Assembly (NCBI RefSeq): GCF_030580865.1
Contig: NZ_JAUQSY010000007.1
Coordinates: 62,001-126,000, forward strand
Source of the DNA: Hymenobacter aranciens
GTDB taxonomy: Bacteria; Bacteroidota; Bacteroidia; Cytophagales; Hymenobacteraceae
Direction of reading: 5' to 3'
Length of the DNA stretch: 64,000 nucleotides
Shown here: positions 7,667 through 18,433 of the stretch, piece after piece
Position numbering within the stretch: the first letter of the stretch is position 1
Layout: each line of letters opens with the position of its first letter
Notes under the pieces: generated by a model
Database searches by the model: none
Seen by the model: the letters and a program-made list of their open reading frames with translations, nothing else
What the model was told of the DNA's origin: nothing
Position numbers and translations under genes: made by a program

Positions 7667-8986
7667 ATGAATAAGTTTATCAATTCGATAAAGAACATTT
7701 TTGCGATTGAGGATTTGCGCACGCGAATCCTCAATACGCTATTCTTCATTGCTATCTACCGCCTGGGTTCCTACGTGGTGCTGCCGGGTGTCGACCCGAC
7801 TCGCCTCAAGACCGGGGCGGAAGGGCTCTTCGGTATCCTGGACACGCTGCTCGGCGGCGCGTTCAGCCACGCGTCGATTTTCGCGCTGGGCATCATGCCG
7901 TACATCTCGGCCAGCATCGTGTTGCAGCTGCTCACGATTGCCGTGCCGTATTTCCAGAAGCTGCAGAAGGAAGGCGAATCGGGCCGCAAGAAAATCAACC
8001 AGTACACTCGCATCCTCACGATTCCCATCGTACTGGCGCAGTCGGTTGGTTTCATTGCCACGATTAACGCCGAGGCCATCATCACGCCCGGTACCTTCTT
8101 CACGGTTTCGACGATGATTATCATCACCGCCGGCACGCTGTTCTGCATGTGGCTGGGGGAGAAAATCACCGACAAAGGCATCGGCAACGGTATCTCCATG
8201 ATTATCATGATTGGTATCGTGTCGCGCCTCCCCGGTGCCATCATCGGCGAAGCTGCTGCGAAAGGTGTCAACAAGTCGCTGATTTTCCTGCTTGAACTCG
8301 TCGTGCTGTTCCTGGTCGTAATGGCCGTAATCGTGCTCACGCAAGCGGTTCGCCGCATCGCGGTGCAGTATGCTAAGCAGGTAGGTGGCACCACGCAGCT
8401 TGATGCGCAACGTCAGTTCATTCCCCTCAAGGTGAATGCCGCTGGTGTAATGCCCATCATCTTCGCGCAGTCGCTGATGTTCGTACCGGCCATCGTGGCC
8501 TCGGTATGGCAGAACAACAACGACGCGGCCAGCTACATCGGCGTGAAGTTCTCGGACTACACCTCGTGGCAGTATAACCTCGTGTTTGCGACGCTCATCA
8601 TCGTCTTCACTTACTTCTACACTGCCATCAGCGTCAATCCCAACCAGATTGCCGATGACCTGAAGCGGAGTGGCGGCTTCGTGCCGGGCGTGAAGCCAGG
8701 CGCGGATACGGCGGAGTTCATTGATGAAATCCTAACCCGCATCACCCTGCCGGGTGCCGTGGCGCTGGCTTTGATTGCCATCTTCCCGGCCCTCGCGCTG
8801 CTGCTCGGCGTTACGCGTCCGTTCTCGGCTTTCTATGGCGGTACTTCACTCATCATCATGGTGGGCGTAGTGCTCGACACGGTAAACCAGGTGCAGAGCT
8901 ACCTGCTGATGCAGGAGTACGACGGCATGATGAAATCGGGCAAGCTTCGCGGCCGGACGCAGGATGTGGCAGCCTTTGCTTCGTAA
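7667..8986 (+). CDS. secY: Protein translocase subunit SecY
   Basis: Channel-forming subunit of the Sec translocon in the inner membrane, working with SecE, SecG and SecA (secA is at 40.5 kb). It has 439 residues and about ten hydrophobic helices. The family signatures are visible: LGGAFSHASIFALGIMPYIS near residue 65 and the GIGNGISMIIMIGI region near 173. The start ATG is 19 nt after rplO. Confidence 0.98.
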   Translation: MNKFINSIKNIFAIEDLRTRILNTLFFIAIYRLGSYVVLPGVDPTRLKTGAEGLFGILDTLLGGAFSHASIFALGIMPYISASIVLQLLTIAVPYFQKLQKEGESGRKKINQYTRILTIPIVLAQSVGFIATINAEAIITPGTFFTVSTMIIITAGTLFCMWLGEKITDKGIGNGISMIIMIGIVSRLPGAIIGEAAAKGVNKSLIFLLELVVLFLVVMAVIVLTQAVRRIAVQYAKQVGGTTQLDAQRQFIPLKVNAAGVMPIIFAQSLMFVPAIVASVWQNNNDAASYIGVKFSDYTSWQYNLVFATLIIVFTYFYTAISVNPNQIADDLKRSGGFVPGVKPGADTAEFIDEILTRITLPGAVALALIAIFPALALLLGVTRPFSAFYGGTSLIIMVGVVLDTVNQVQSYLLMQEYDGMMKSGKLRGRTQDVAAFAS

Positions 8987-8997
8987 CAAAAGCAAGG

Positions 8998-9786
8998 ATG
9001 GCAACCGGAGTTATTCAATACAAGACCGAGGAAGAAATTGACCTCATCCGCATTAGCGGGCAGCTGTTGGCGAAAGCCCACGGTGAGGTGGCAAAGCTGG
9101 TCAAGGAAGGGGTAACCCCCAAACAACTGGACCAGCGTGCCGAAGAGTTTATTCGCGACAATGGGGGAATTCCTTCCTTCAAAGGTTACGGAAAAATTCC
9201 TTTTCCTTACAGCTTGTGTTTAAGCGTGAACGAGGCCGTCGTTCACGGACTTGCTACCGATAAGCCGCTGAAAAGCGGCGACATCATCTCGGTAGACTGC
9301 GGGGTATTCATGAACGGATACCACGCGGACAGTGCTTACACTCACCCAATCGGGGAAGTGGCGCCGGAAGTGCTGGCTTTGCTGCGGGAAACCAAGGCAT
9401 CGCTGTACAAAGGCATTGAAAAAGCCGTGAGCGGCAACCGCGTGGGCGATATCAGCTACGCCATCCAGAACCATGTGGCCCCGATGGGCTACGGGGTGGT
9501 GCGTGAGCTGGTGGGGCACGGCGTGGGCGCCAAGCTGCACGAGAAACCTGACGTGCCGAATTACGGCAAGCGGGGTTCGGGTCCGTTGTTGCAGACGGGC
9601 ATCGTGCTGGCCATCGAACCCATGATTAACCTGGGCAAGAAGGACGTGGTGCAGGAAGCGGACGGCTGGACCATCCGCACCAAGGACCGCAAGCCCTCGG
9701 CGCACTTTGAGCACACGGTTGTTGTTAGAAAAGACAAGGCGGAGATTCTCACGTCTTTTGAGTACATAGAACAAGCATTACAGTAG
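8998..9786 (+). CDS. map: Type I methionine aminopeptidase
   Basis: Removes the initiator methionine from new proteins. It has 262 residues with the pita-bread fold. Metal ligands are visible in [19 protein letters not shown] (two Asp), [13 protein letters not shown] (His), AIEPM (Glu) and [10 protein letters not shown] (Glu). There is no N-terminal zinc-finger extension. It follows secY by 11 nt and precedes infA by 5 nt, a common secY-map-infA order without adk. Confidence 0.97.
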   Translation: MATGVIQYKTEEEIDLIRISGQLLAKAHGEVAKLVKEGVTPKQLDQRAEEFIRDNGGIPSFKGYGKIPFPYSLCLSVNEAVVHGLATDKPLKSGDIISVDCGVFMNGYHADSAYTHPIGEVAPEVLALLRETKASLYKGIEKAVSGNRVGDISYAIQNHVAPMGYGVVRELVGHGVGAKLHEKPDVPNYGKRGSGPLLQTGIVLAIEPMINLGKKDVVQEADGWTIRTKDRKPSAHFEHTVVVRKDKAEILTSFEYIEQALQ

Positions 9787-9791
9787 CCCTT

Positions 9792-10010
9792 ATGGCCAAA
9801 CAAGCCTCGATTGAGCAGGACGGAACCATCCTGGAAGCCCTTTCCAATGCCATGTTCCGCGTGGAATTGGAAAATGGTCACCAACTGATTGCCCACATCT
9901 CGGGCAAGATGCGGATGCACTACATCAAAATCCTGCCCGGCGACAAGGTGAAGCTGGAAATGTCGCCCTACGACTTGTCGAAGGGGCGGATTAAATACCG
10001 TTACAAATAA
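9792..10010 (+). CDS. infA: Translation initiation factor IF-1
   Basis: A single S1/OB-fold domain that binds the 30S A site during initiation. It has the standard 72 residues: [41 protein letters not shown] and the [12 protein letters not shown] end. It lies 5 nt after map and 20 nt before rpmJ. Confidence 0.98.
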   Translation: MAKQASIEQDGTILEALSNAMFRVELENGHQLIAHISGKMRMHYIKILPGDKVKLEMSPYDLSKGRIKYRYK

Positions 10011-10030
10011 CCCCGTTTCCTTCGCAGGTC

Positions 10031-10147
10031 ATGAAAGTAAAAACCTCGGTGAAAAAGCGTAGCGTCGATTGCAAAATCATCCGCCGCAATGGCAAGCTCT
10101 ACGTCATCAACAAAAAGAACCCCCGCTTCAAGCAGCGTCAGGGCTAA
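10031..10147 (+). CDS. rpmJ: 50S ribosomal protein L36 (zinc-free form)
   Basis: A 38-residue protein, [20 protein letters not shown], ending [10 protein letters not shown]. Zinc-binding L36 has three Cys and one His. Here only Cys14 remains: the other positions are Ser11, Asn and Phe. It is therefore a C-minus L36 that should not need zinc. It lies between infA and rpsM in the normal order. Confidence 0.96.
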   Translation: MKVKTSVKKRSVDCKIIRRNGKLYVINKKNPRFKQRQG

Positions 10148-10256
10148 TCCAAATTCATGAATCCCGGAACCTTGGGTACTGGGTTAGCGGTTAAGGCCGC
10201 TTCCCGCCTTCCAAGCAGTTGCCGGGGTTCTGTCCGCAAACACATAACCATACAAA

Positions 10257-10634
10257 ATGGCTCGTATCGCAGGGGTTGATATCCCGGACAACAAGCGCGG
10301 CGAAATCGCCCTGACTTACATCTTCGGCATCGGCCGGAGCAATTCCCAGAAAATTCTGACTAAGGCCGGTGTCGACCTGAACAAGAAGGTGAAGGACTGG
10401 ACCGACGAGGAGTCGGGAGCCATCCGCGCCATCATTGCAGCCGAGCACAAGACCGAAGGCGTGCTGCGCTCGGAAGTAACGACGAACATCAAGCGTTTGA
10501 TGGACATCGGCTGCTACCGTGGTCTGCGTCACCGCAAAGGCCTGCCGGTTCGTGGTCAGCGCACCAAGAACAACTCGCGCACCCGCAAGGGCAAGCGTAA
10601 AACGGTGGCCGGCAAGAAGAAGGCAACCAAATAA
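10257..10634 (+). CDS. rpsM: 30S ribosomal protein S13
   Basis: Head protein of the 30S subunit that touches P-site tRNA. It has 125 residues: [19 protein letters not shown], the H2TH-like region, and the tail signature [18 protein letters not shown] with a basic end. It marks the start of the alpha-operon segment. A 109-nt leader separates it from rpmJ. Confidence 0.98.
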   Translation: MARIAGVDIPDNKRGEIALTYIFGIGRSNSQKILTKAGVDLNKKVKDWTDEESGAIRAIIAAEHKTEGVLRSEVTTNIKRLMDIGCYRGLRHRKGLPVRGQRTKNNSRTRKGKRKTVAGKKKATK

Positions 10635-10653
10635 TTAACCCGGGAATCGGGTT

Positions 10654-10750
10654 GAATTATGAGTTTTGAGTTATGAATTATGAGTTAATAGTCACGACAT
10701 AGTCGACGACAACTTTTAACTCATAATTCATAACTCATAATTCAAAACTC
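10654..10750. repeat. Large AT-rich inverted repeat built of heptamers (rpsM-rpsK gap)
   Basis: The left arm (10654-10688) is exactly five 7-bp words of the types GAATTAT and GAGTTAT. The right arm (10716-10750) is five reverse-complement words (ATAATTC, ATAACTC). The inner three words pair perfectly. The two outer words occur in opposite order in the two arms, or equivalently one arm has gained or lost a word. The central loop is about 27 nt. It is inside the ribosomal operon, between co-oriented genes. Confidence 0.9.
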
Positions 10751-10785
10751 ATCCCAACACCTCCCGCATTTTTTGCGATAACCAA

Positions 10786-11178
10786 ATGGCACAGAAAAGA
10801 AAAGACAAAGCCAAGAAGCGCGTTGTCGTGGTGGAGCAGGTTGGTCAGGTGCATATCCGCGCCTCGTTCAACAACATCATCATCTCCATCACCAACAACA
10901 ACGGTCAAGTTATTTCGTGGGCTTCGGCCGGCAAAATGGGCTTCCGTGGCTCGAAGAAAAACACGCCTTACGCCGCACAGATGGCGATGAGCGACTGCGG
11001 CAAAGTAGCTCACGACCTGGGCATGCGCAAAGCCGAAGTATTCGTGAAAGGCCCGGGAGCGGGCCGCGAGTCGGCCATCCGCGCCCTGGGCACCGTGGGC
11101 ATCGAGGTGACGACCATCCGCGACGTAACGCCGCTGCCGCACAACGGCTGCCGCCCCCCCAAGCGTCGTCGCGTCTGA
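10786..11178 (+). CDS. rpsK: 30S ribosomal protein S11
   Basis: Platform protein near the Shine-Dalgarno helix. It has 130 residues, with [35 protein letters not shown] and the end signature [15 protein letters not shown]. It lies 35 nt after the inverted repeat and 26 nt before rpsD. Confidence 0.98.
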   Translation: MAQKRKDKAKKRVVVVEQVGQVHIRASFNNIIISITNNNGQVISWASAGKMGFRGSKKNTPYAAQMAMSDCGKVAHDLGMRKAEVFVKGPGAGRESAIRALGTVGIEVTTIRDVTPLPHNGCRPPKRRRV

Positions 11179-11204
11179 TTTTCCACTTCTGATTTTAAGA
11201 TACA

Positions 11205-11810
11205 ATGGCACGTTATACCGGCCCTACCTCTAAGATTGCCCGTCGCTTTGCCGAGCCGATTTTCGGCCCGGACAAGGCGCTCAACAAAAAGAACTATCCT
11301 CCGGGCCAGCACGGCCGCGGCCGCCGCAAGAAGCAGTCGGAATACGCTGTGCAGCTCATGGAGAAGCAGAAAGTGAAGTACATGTACGGGATGCTCGAAA
11401 AGCAATTCGAGAACCTGTTCCACAAAGCAGCAGTGCTCCCCGGCATCACCGGCGACAACCTGCTCGCGCTGCTGGAAGCCCGTCTGGACAACACGGTGTA
11501 CCGTCTGGGCATTGCCTCGACGCGCCGCGCAGCCCGTCAGCTGGTGGGTCACAAGCACATCACGGTGAACGGCGAAGTGGTGAACATCCCTTCGTACCAC
11601 CTGCGTCCCGGCGATATCGTGGCCGTGCGTGAGAAGTCGAAGTCGCTGGAGGCCATTACGACTTCGCTGTCGGCTCGCAACTCGCGCCAGTTCTCGTGGC
11701 TGGAGTGGGATGGCAAGGAGCTGGCTGGTAAGTTTATCAACGCCCCGGCCCGCGACCTGATTCCCGAAAAAATCACCGAGCAGCTCATTGTCGAGCTGTA
11801 TTCGAAGTAA
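11205..11810 (+). CDS. rpsD: 30S ribosomal protein S4 (zinc-free form)
   Basis: Primary 16S-binding protein that nucleates 30S assembly. It has 201 residues: [40 protein letters not shown], and the S4 RNA-binding domain [20 protein letters not shown] with [16 protein letters not shown]. The N-terminal region has no Cys cluster. A GC-rich hairpin follows the stop. Confidence 0.98.
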   Translation: MARYTGPTSKIARRFAEPIFGPDKALNKKNYPPGQHGRGRRKKQSEYAVQLMEKQKVKYMYGMLEKQFENLFHKAAVLPGITGDNLLALLEARLDNTVYRLGIASTRRAARQLVGHKHITVNGEVVNIPSYHLRPGDIVAVREKSKSLEAITTSLSARNSRQFSWLEWDGKELAGKFINAPARDLIPEKITEQLIVELYSK

Positions 11811-11825
11811 TAACGCTAGCAGTAG

Positions 11826-11849
11826 CGGCCCGGCCTTTGGTCGGGCCGT
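11826..11849 (+). terminator. GC-rich hairpin between rpsD and rpoA
   Basis: Arms GGCCCGGCC and GGTCGGGCC (one G-U pair) with a short TTT-type loop. Only a weak T-rich stretch follows (TTATTGTG), so it may attenuate rather than fully terminate. rpoA begins 120 nt downstream and may have its own promoter, though I find no perfect -7 box there. Confidence 0.5.
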
Positions 11850-11969
11850 TATTGTGCGTACGCAGAGCGCATGGTTTAGCCTGCGCTTGTTGCGTTTCGG
11901 TAATTCCCAGATTTTTATTCAATTGGCGCCAGCTACAGTTTGCGCCGCAACTTTTTTAACGCCCCACAT

Positions 11970-12962
11970 ATGTCAATCTTAGCTTTTCAGATGCCGGAGA
12001 AGGTGGTGATGGAGAAATCCGACGACTTCATCGGGACGTTTGAATTCAAGCCGCTCGAGAAGGGCTACGGCGTGACCATCGGGAATGCGCTGCGTCGCAT
12101 CCTGCTGTCGTCGCTGGAGGGTTTCGCGATTACCTCGGTACGTACGCCCAGCGTGCTGCACGAGTTCTCGACCATTGAAGGCGTGATTGAGGACATGTCC
12201 GAAATCATCCTGAACCTGAAAATGGTTCGGTTCAAGAAAATCAGCGATGCTCTGGCTGACAAAATCACCGTGCGCGTGAAGGGTCAGGAGACCTTCACCG
12301 GGGCCGACATCAGCAAGTTTGCCAGCGGCTTCCAGGTGTTGAACCCGGACCACGTGATTGCTCACTTGGACCCCAGCAAAGAGCTGGAGTTTGAGCTGAC
12401 CATCGCCCGGGGCCGTGGCTACGTGCCCGCCGAAGAAAACAAGCCGGCTGACCAGGTTTTCGGTCAGATTGCCATCGACGCTATCTACACGCCTATTAAG
12501 AACGTGAAGTACAGCATCGAGAACACCCGCGTGGAGCAGAAAACCGACTACGAGAAGCTCGTTATCGAGATTCAAACCGACGGTTCGATTCACCCGGAGG
12601 ACGCGCTGAAAGGCGCGGCCAACATCCTCATTCAGCACTTCGTGCTGTTCTCGGACAACACGATGACCCTCGAAGGTCCGCGTGGCACGGTGGAAGATGA
12701 GCCCATCGACGAGGAAACCATGCAGATGCGCAAGATGCTGAAAACGCCGCTTGACGACATGGAACTGAGCGTGCGCGCCAAGAACTGCCTCAAAGCCGCC
12801 GACATCAAGACGATGGGCGAGCTAGTGCAGCTCGAAATCGCCGACATGATGAAGTTCCGCAACTTCGGCAAGAAGAGCCTCACCGAGCTGGAAAACCTCG
12901 TGGAGGAGCGCGGCCTGGAGTTCGGCATGGACTTGAGCAAATATCGTCTCGACGAAGATTAG
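11970..12962 (+). CDS. rpoA: DNA-directed RNA polymerase subunit alpha
   Basis: Scaffold subunit of RNA polymerase. From this ATG ([19 protein letters not shown]) it has 330 residues. The N-terminal dimerisation domain has [20 protein letters not shown] near residue 30. The C-terminal domain (about 245-330) has the [14 protein letters not shown] and [18 protein letters not shown] helix-hairpin-helix signatures. An in-frame ATG 30 nt upstream gives a non-conserved extension and is less likely. Confidence 0.97.
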   Translation: MSILAFQMPEKVVMEKSDDFIGTFEFKPLEKGYGVTIGNALRRILLSSLEGFAITSVRTPSVLHEFSTIEGVIEDMSEIILNLKMVRFKKISDALADKITVRVKGQETFTGADISKFASGFQVLNPDHVIAHLDPSKELEFELTIARGRGYVPAEENKPADQVFGQIAIDAIYTPIKNVKYSIENTRVEQKTDYEKLVIEIQTDGSIHPEDALKGAANILIQHFVLFSDNTMTLEGPRGTVEDEPIDEETMQMRKMLKTPLDDMELSVRAKNCLKAADIKTMGELVQLEIADMMKFRNFGKKSLTELENLVEERGLEFGMDLSKYRLDED

Positions 12963-12966
12963 TAGT

Positions 12967-13045
12967 GTTTCTGGTTTCTGATTGCTCGTTTCTGGTTTGC
13001 GAAAGTGAACCAGAAACAAGCAACCAGAAACCAGAAACTTTTTTT
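12967..13045 (+). repeat. Heptamer-built inverted repeat ending in a T tract (rpoA-rplQ gap)
   Basis: The left arm (12967-12997) is a series of 7-bp words based on GTTTCTG, with an ATTGCTC variant. The right arm (13008-13038) is its reverse complement with two mismatches. It starts 4 nt after the rpoA stop, and seven T follow the right arm, so the transcript would resemble a very long intrinsic terminator. rplQ starts about 95 nt further on. Confidence 0.85.
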
Positions 13046-13140
13046 ATTTCATCAGTACGCCCCCGGGGCAGCGGTTCTAATGAGGCTTCGGCCCGCCGTG
13101 GTCGCTGCCCGCAAGCGTACGTTTTTAACCATTTTGTCCG

Positions 13141-13737
13141 ATGCGACACGGAAAAAAAATCAACCACCTGGGCCGTACCACCGCCCACCGTCACGCGATG
13201 CTGTCGAACATGGCTTCGTCGCTTATCCTCCACAAGCGTCTGACCACCACGGTGGCCAAGGCTAAAGCACTGCGTAAGTACGTAGAGCCGCTGCTGACGA
13301 AGTCGAAAGACGACACGACGCACTCGCGCCGCATGGTGTTTGCCGCCCTGCAAAACAAGGAGACGCTGAAGGAGCTGTTCGGCACGGTATCGGAGAAAGT
13401 GGCTAACCGTCCTGGTGGCTATACCCGCATTATCAAGCTGAGCGCTACCCGTCTGGGCGATAACGCCGACATGTGCGTAATCGAACTGGTGGACTTCAAC
13501 GAGACGCTGCTGGAAGCTAAATCGGCTGCTGCTGAGAAGACGACCACGACCCGCCGCTCGCGCAGCCGTGGTGGCAAAAAAGCTACCGGCGACGCTGCTG
13601 TTACTTCGGCTACCGAGGTAACTGGCGAGGCTGCTGCTCCCGCCGCTACGACGGAAGTATCGGCTCCGGAAGATACTGCTACCGAAACGGTGAAAGACGG
13701 CGAGAGCCGCGAAGAAGCCAAGGAAGACCAAGCATAG
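13141..13737 (+). CDS. rplQ: 50S ribosomal protein L17 with C-terminal extension
   Basis: L17 lies near the tunnel exit. Residues 1-115 are canonical: [20 protein letters not shown], then [17 protein letters not shown] and the [22 protein letters not shown] end. A tail of about 80 residues follows, first basic ([11 protein letters not shown]), then rich in Ala, Thr and Glu, giving 198 residues instead of about 120. It is the last gene of the superoperon and a strong terminator follows. Confidence 0.97.
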   Translation: MRHGKKINHLGRTTAHRHAMLSNMASSLILHKRLTTTVAKAKALRKYVEPLLTKSKDDTTHSRRMVFAALQNKETLKELFGTVSEKVANRPGGYTRIIKLSATRLGDNADMCVIELVDFNETLLEAKSAAAEKTTTTRRSRSRGGKKATGDAAVTSATEVTGEAAAPAATTEVSAPEDTATETVKDGESREEAKEDQA

Positions 13738-13760
13738 AGCTTTTTCGACCGAAAATTGAA

Positions 13761-13798
13761 GGGGGACGCACCAAATGGTGCGTCCCCTTTTTCTTTTT
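13761..13798 (+). terminator. Intrinsic terminator of the ribosomal superoperon
   Basis: Perfect 12-bp arms (GGGGACGCACCA and its complement) around a 2-nt loop, followed by TTTTTCTTTTT. It lies 24 nt after the rplQ stop. Confidence 0.93.
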
Positions 13799-13929
13799 GG
13801 TGCTGAGTGGTTCGTTGAGTTTTTCCCGCGGTTCGAGGAAAGTTTCGGTGAGTTCGTTGGGGATGGATTGAGTTGAGTAGTTGGGGAGGCGTGCTTTGGG
13901 TACTCAATCACCTAAACCCCTTCTGAGCA

Positions 13930-15219
13930 ATGAATATGACGGCAACTTTGCGCATGGCTGTGGCTGGCGCGGCTTTACTGATGACCACGTGGGCAAGCAG
14001 CGCCCAAACGGCTGGCTCAACTACTGCGGGCCCGGATTTCGGGGGAGTACCGCTGGCGGCGGTGCCGCTGGCGGCGGAAGGGACGTTTCCGGCGTTCGAA
14101 GACTCGTTTTATCAGAACCAACTGTTTTTGTTGGGGGAGGCGCACGGCGTGCAGCGACCGCAGGATGTCGATTTTGCCTTGCTTCGGCACCTGAATGAGC
14201 GGGCGGGCGTGCGGACGTACATGGCCGAGATTGACTGCGCTAAGGCGTATTACCTGAACGAGTACCTGCGTACGGGCGACGAAAAGACGCTGGACCTGGT
14301 ATTTCGTAGCTGGATTGCGGCCAACTCGCAATGGGCCAATAATGACTACCGGGCCAAGCTGCAGCGCATCCGGACTTGGAATCTGACGCTACCGCAGCGG
14401 CGACAGGTGCGCTTCGTCGGCATCGATGAGGTACAGGATGCGGCGCTGGCGGCTGATTACCTGAACGCGCTGATGCAAGGACAGAAATTGACCGGTGACC
14501 TGCGGAGTCAACTTGACTCGGTGGCTGTGCTGCTGCGGCAACAGACGGGCGACCCCGAAGCTGTGGCGCAACGGGCGCTGCTGACGTTGCAGCAGCCCAT
14601 GACCAACCGCAAGAAGCTAGGCAGCCGCTACGATGACCTACGGCTACTGCTGCGCAACCTCACTTGGGCCCAGCGGGGCGTGAAGGGAAGGGAGCAGACG
14701 CTGTTTAGCAATTACCAGGATTTGATTGCCACGCCCGAGTTGGCGGGGAAAAAGCTGTATGGCATGTGGGGCTTGTGGCATGTGCTGCAGAGTCCGCTGC
14801 AGAATGGGGCGCTGTCGTTTGCGGGGATGGTGCGGCAGAGCAAGTTGCCGGCGCACGACAAGGTGGTATCGGTGCTGTGCGTGTTTGCGGGCTGCCAGAT
14901 GCTGATGCCGAACAGCTCGCTGCCGGCGGCGTGGCAGGCGCCGGGGAAACACTACGTTGTGACCGACAAATTCAGCCACGACGGGCCGCTGGTGGTGCTG
15001 GCGGGTATGGACGAGCTGAAGCGGCGCACGGCGGCAGGCAGCACTACGCTGTTCCGGCTGGGCGCGGCGGCTGGCAAGCAGTCCATTGGCGTGCGGTATG
15101 CGCCGGGCGTGCCAGTGGCGCAGCAGTTGCAGTTTCGGCCGGAGCTGCCGGCTACGGATTACGTGCAGTACCTTGTGCTGGTGCGCGACTCGGGCCCGGT
15201 GCAGCCTTTGCGGCCGTGA
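13930..15219 (+). CDS. Secreted erythromycin-esterase-like / TraB-Tiki-like protein
   Basis: 429 residues with a signal peptide (hydrophobic residues about 8-25, then SAQ). Residues about 66-115 contain LFLLGEAHGVQRPQDVDFAL, then YMAEIDCAKAYYLNEYLRTG. This GE(x)HG motif, followed by an E/D-rich segment, resembles erythromycin esterase and the wider EreA/ChaN/Tiki fold. The substrate is unknown and drug inactivation should not be assumed. It lies 21 nt before a histidine kinase and probably forms an operon with it and its regulator. Confidence 0.5.
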   Translation: MNMTATLRMAVAGAALLMTTWASSAQTAGSTTAGPDFGGVPLAAVPLAAEGTFPAFEDSFYQNQLFLLGEAHGVQRPQDVDFALLRHLNERAGVRTYMAEIDCAKAYYLNEYLRTGDEKTLDLVFRSWIAANSQWANNDYRAKLQRIRTWNLTLPQRRQVRFVGIDEVQDAALAADYLNALMQGQKLTGDLRSQLDSVAVLLRQQTGDPEAVAQRALLTLQQPMTNRKKLGSRYDDLRLLLRNLTWAQRGVKGREQTLFSNYQDLIATPELAGKKLYGMWGLWHVLQSPLQNGALSFAGMVRQSKLPAHDKVVSVLCVFAGCQMLMPNSSLPAAWQAPGKHYVVTDKFSHDGPLVVLAGMDELKRRTAAGSTTLFRLGAAAGKQSIGVRYAPGVPVAQQLQFRPELPATDYVQYLVLVRDSGPVQPLRP

Positions 15220-15239
15220 GGAGGCGAATAGCTTTAGCA

Positions 15240-16292
15240 GTGAAACATACTTTATCAAGGTGGCAGGAGTGGCAGCCGACGCGCTCAGATGTGTGGCTGG
15301 TGGCGGCCTACTGGCTGGTGGTGGTGCCCGTGCTGCTGGTGCAGTACGGCTCCGATACGGCCTGGCCCTGGACGCGCACGCTGCCCGTGGTGGCCGTCAC
15401 GGTGGCGTTTGATACGCTGACGGTGGCGGCGCTGGTGGGCGGGCTGCTGCCGCAGTTTCTGGGGCGGCGCTGGTGGCTGGGGCTGGCGCTGCTGCCGGTG
15501 TTCGTGCTGCTGAGTGGTTGGCTGTACCTGAGCATTTATGGCGAGTTGCTGCACAAGGCGCAACCGCTAAACTGGGGCCGGGTGTTGCTGGGTGCGGTGG
15601 CTCACGCCAAAAGCTACGGCCTGCTGGCCGTGCTGCTGACCGGCAAGCGCTACTTCGACTCGCAGAAAAACGTGCTACGACTGCGGCAAGCCCAGACCGA
15701 AAACGAGCTTCGCAGCCTGAAAGCCCAGCTCGACCCGCATTTTCTCTTCAACAACCTCAACGTACTGCGTGGGCTGATGGAGTACGACCCGGCCAGTGCT
15801 ACCGAGTTTGTAAACCGGCTGGCGGCGCTGTACCGCTTCCTCATCCGCTACAAGGACTACGACTGGGTGCCGCTGAGTGAGGAGTTGCAGTTTCTGGACG
15901 GCTACGTGTATCTGTTGCAACAGCGGTTTGGCGCGGCCTATGAATTTCGGCAGGAAGTGATGGCAGCTGACCTAGGCCAGCTGCTGGTGGTGCCGGGCAC
16001 GCTGCAGCTGCTAGTGGAAAATGCCGTGAAACACAACGCCGGCGACGACGACGCGCCCTTGCTTATCACCGTGCGGGCCAGCCCGACTACGCTCACCGTG
16101 GAGCACCCGCGCCGCCCCAAGCTCACGGCCGTGGACTCGCTGGGCACCGGGCTGGCCAACCTGCGCGAGCGGTACCGGCTGCTGCTGCGGCAGGATATTG
16201 TGGTGCGCGATACGGCCGCTAGCTTCGCGGTGGAGGTGCCGCTGGTGGCCCCAATAAGCGTACGGCGGCCTGCAAATATCCCCTTGGCATGA
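15240..16292 (+). CDS. LytS-type sensor histidine kinase
   Basis: Membrane sensor kinase of 350 residues. Four hydrophobic segments occupy about residues 15-135. The His_kinase domain follows, with the phospho-acceptor motif QLDPHFLFNNLNVLRGL (His167) and the ATPase part LLVENAVKHN and GTGLANLRERY. I chose the GTG at 15240 because an AGGAGG lies upstream and the earlier frame overlaps the previous gene. Its stop overlaps the response regulator start (ATGA), so the pair is translationally coupled. Confidence 0.88.
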   Translation: MKHTLSRWQEWQPTRSDVWLVAAYWLVVVPVLLVQYGSDTAWPWTRTLPVVAVTVAFDTLTVAALVGGLLPQFLGRRWWLGLALLPVFVLLSGWLYLSIYGELLHKAQPLNWGRVLLGAVAHAKSYGLLAVLLTGKRYFDSQKNVLRLRQAQTENELRSLKAQLDPHFLFNNLNVLRGLMEYDPASATEFVNRLAALYRFLIRYKDYDWVPLSEELQFLDGYVYLLQQRFGAAYEFRQEVMAADLGQLLVVPGTLQLLVENAVKHNAGDDDAPLLITVRASPTTLTVEHPRRPKLTAVDSLGTGLANLRERYRLLLRQDIVVRDTAASFAVEVPLVAPISVRRPANIPLA

Positions 16293-17080
16293 ACATTCTG
16301 ATTCTGGAAGACGAAACGCTGGCGGCCCGGCAGCTGCTGCAGTTTCTGGCGCGGGCCGGGCTGGATACGCCGATGCCCACCGTGCTGCGGAGCGTCGAAA
16401 AAGCCCTGGCCTGGCTGCAAACCCAGCCCATGCCCGACCTCATTTTCTCCGACATCGAATTGCTCGACGGCAACGTGTTTGCCCTTTATGAGCGGTTTCG
16501 GGTGACGTGCCCGGTGATTTTCACCACCGCTTACGACCAGTTTCTGCTGCCGGCGTTTCAGGGCAACGGAATTGCCTACCTGCTGAAACCGTTCGAATAC
16601 GAACAGTTCCGGGCGGCGCTGGACAAGTACCAGCTGCTGAAAAGCAGCTTTGCCACCCCGGCGCCCGCTCCCACGCTGAGCGCCGAGGTGCTGCGCGACC
16701 TGCGTCAGGCCCTGCAGCTGCCGGCCGCATCGACGGTGTACAAACAGCGGTTTTCGGTGCGGATGCGCAACGCGCTGTACCTGCTGGCCGTGGACGACGT
16801 GGCCTACGTGCAGGCCGACGAGGGCGTGGTATTCGCTGTGGATGCGGCCGGCGCGCGCTACCCGCTGCCGGGCACTCTGGCCGAGGTAGAGCGCCAGCTC
16901 GACCCGCGCCGCTTCGGCCGGCTCAACCGCTCGGAGTTGGTCAATATTGCCTTCGTGGAGCGAATGGAGCCGTACTTCAACAACCGGCTGGCGGTGAGCT
17001 TGCGCCACTTGCCGGGCGTAGTGCTGACCACCAGCGCCGCCCAGACGCCCGAATTCCGGCGCTGGCTGGAGGGCGGCTGA
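16289..17080 (+). CDS. LytTR-family response regulator
   Basis: 263 residues. The receiver domain (about 1-120) has acidic pocket LEDE, phospho-acceptor Asp55 in IFSDIEL, TTAYDQF and the conserved Lys in YLLKPFE. The LytTR DNA-binding domain (about 150-260) has RMRNALYLLAVDDVAYVQAD and RFGRLNRSELVNI. It should be phosphorylated by the kinase encoded just upstream. Target genes are unknown; the neighbouring esterase-like gene is a candidate. Confidence 0.92.
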   Translation: MNILILEDETLAARQLLQFLARAGLDTPMPTVLRSVEKALAWLQTQPMPDLIFSDIELLDGNVFALYERFRVTCPVIFTTAYDQFLLPAFQGNGIAYLLKPFEYEQFRAALDKYQLLKSSFATPAPAPTLSAEVLRDLRQALQLPAASTVYKQRFSVRMRNALYLLAVDDVAYVQADEGVVFAVDAAGARYPLPGTLAEVERQLDPRRFGRLNRSELVNIAFVERMEPYFNNRLAVSLRHLPGVVLTTSAAQTPEFRRWLEGG

Positions 17081-17106
17081 GGCCCGGTCATGCCAATTTA
17101 ATGTAG

Positions 17107-18432
<1,326 letters not shown>

Positions 18433-18433
18433 C

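Noticed and set aside
13930..15219. Calling this gene a macrolide-resistance determinant
   Set aside because: Only general fold motifs (GEAHG) are seen. The family is broad, so a resistance claim is not supported.
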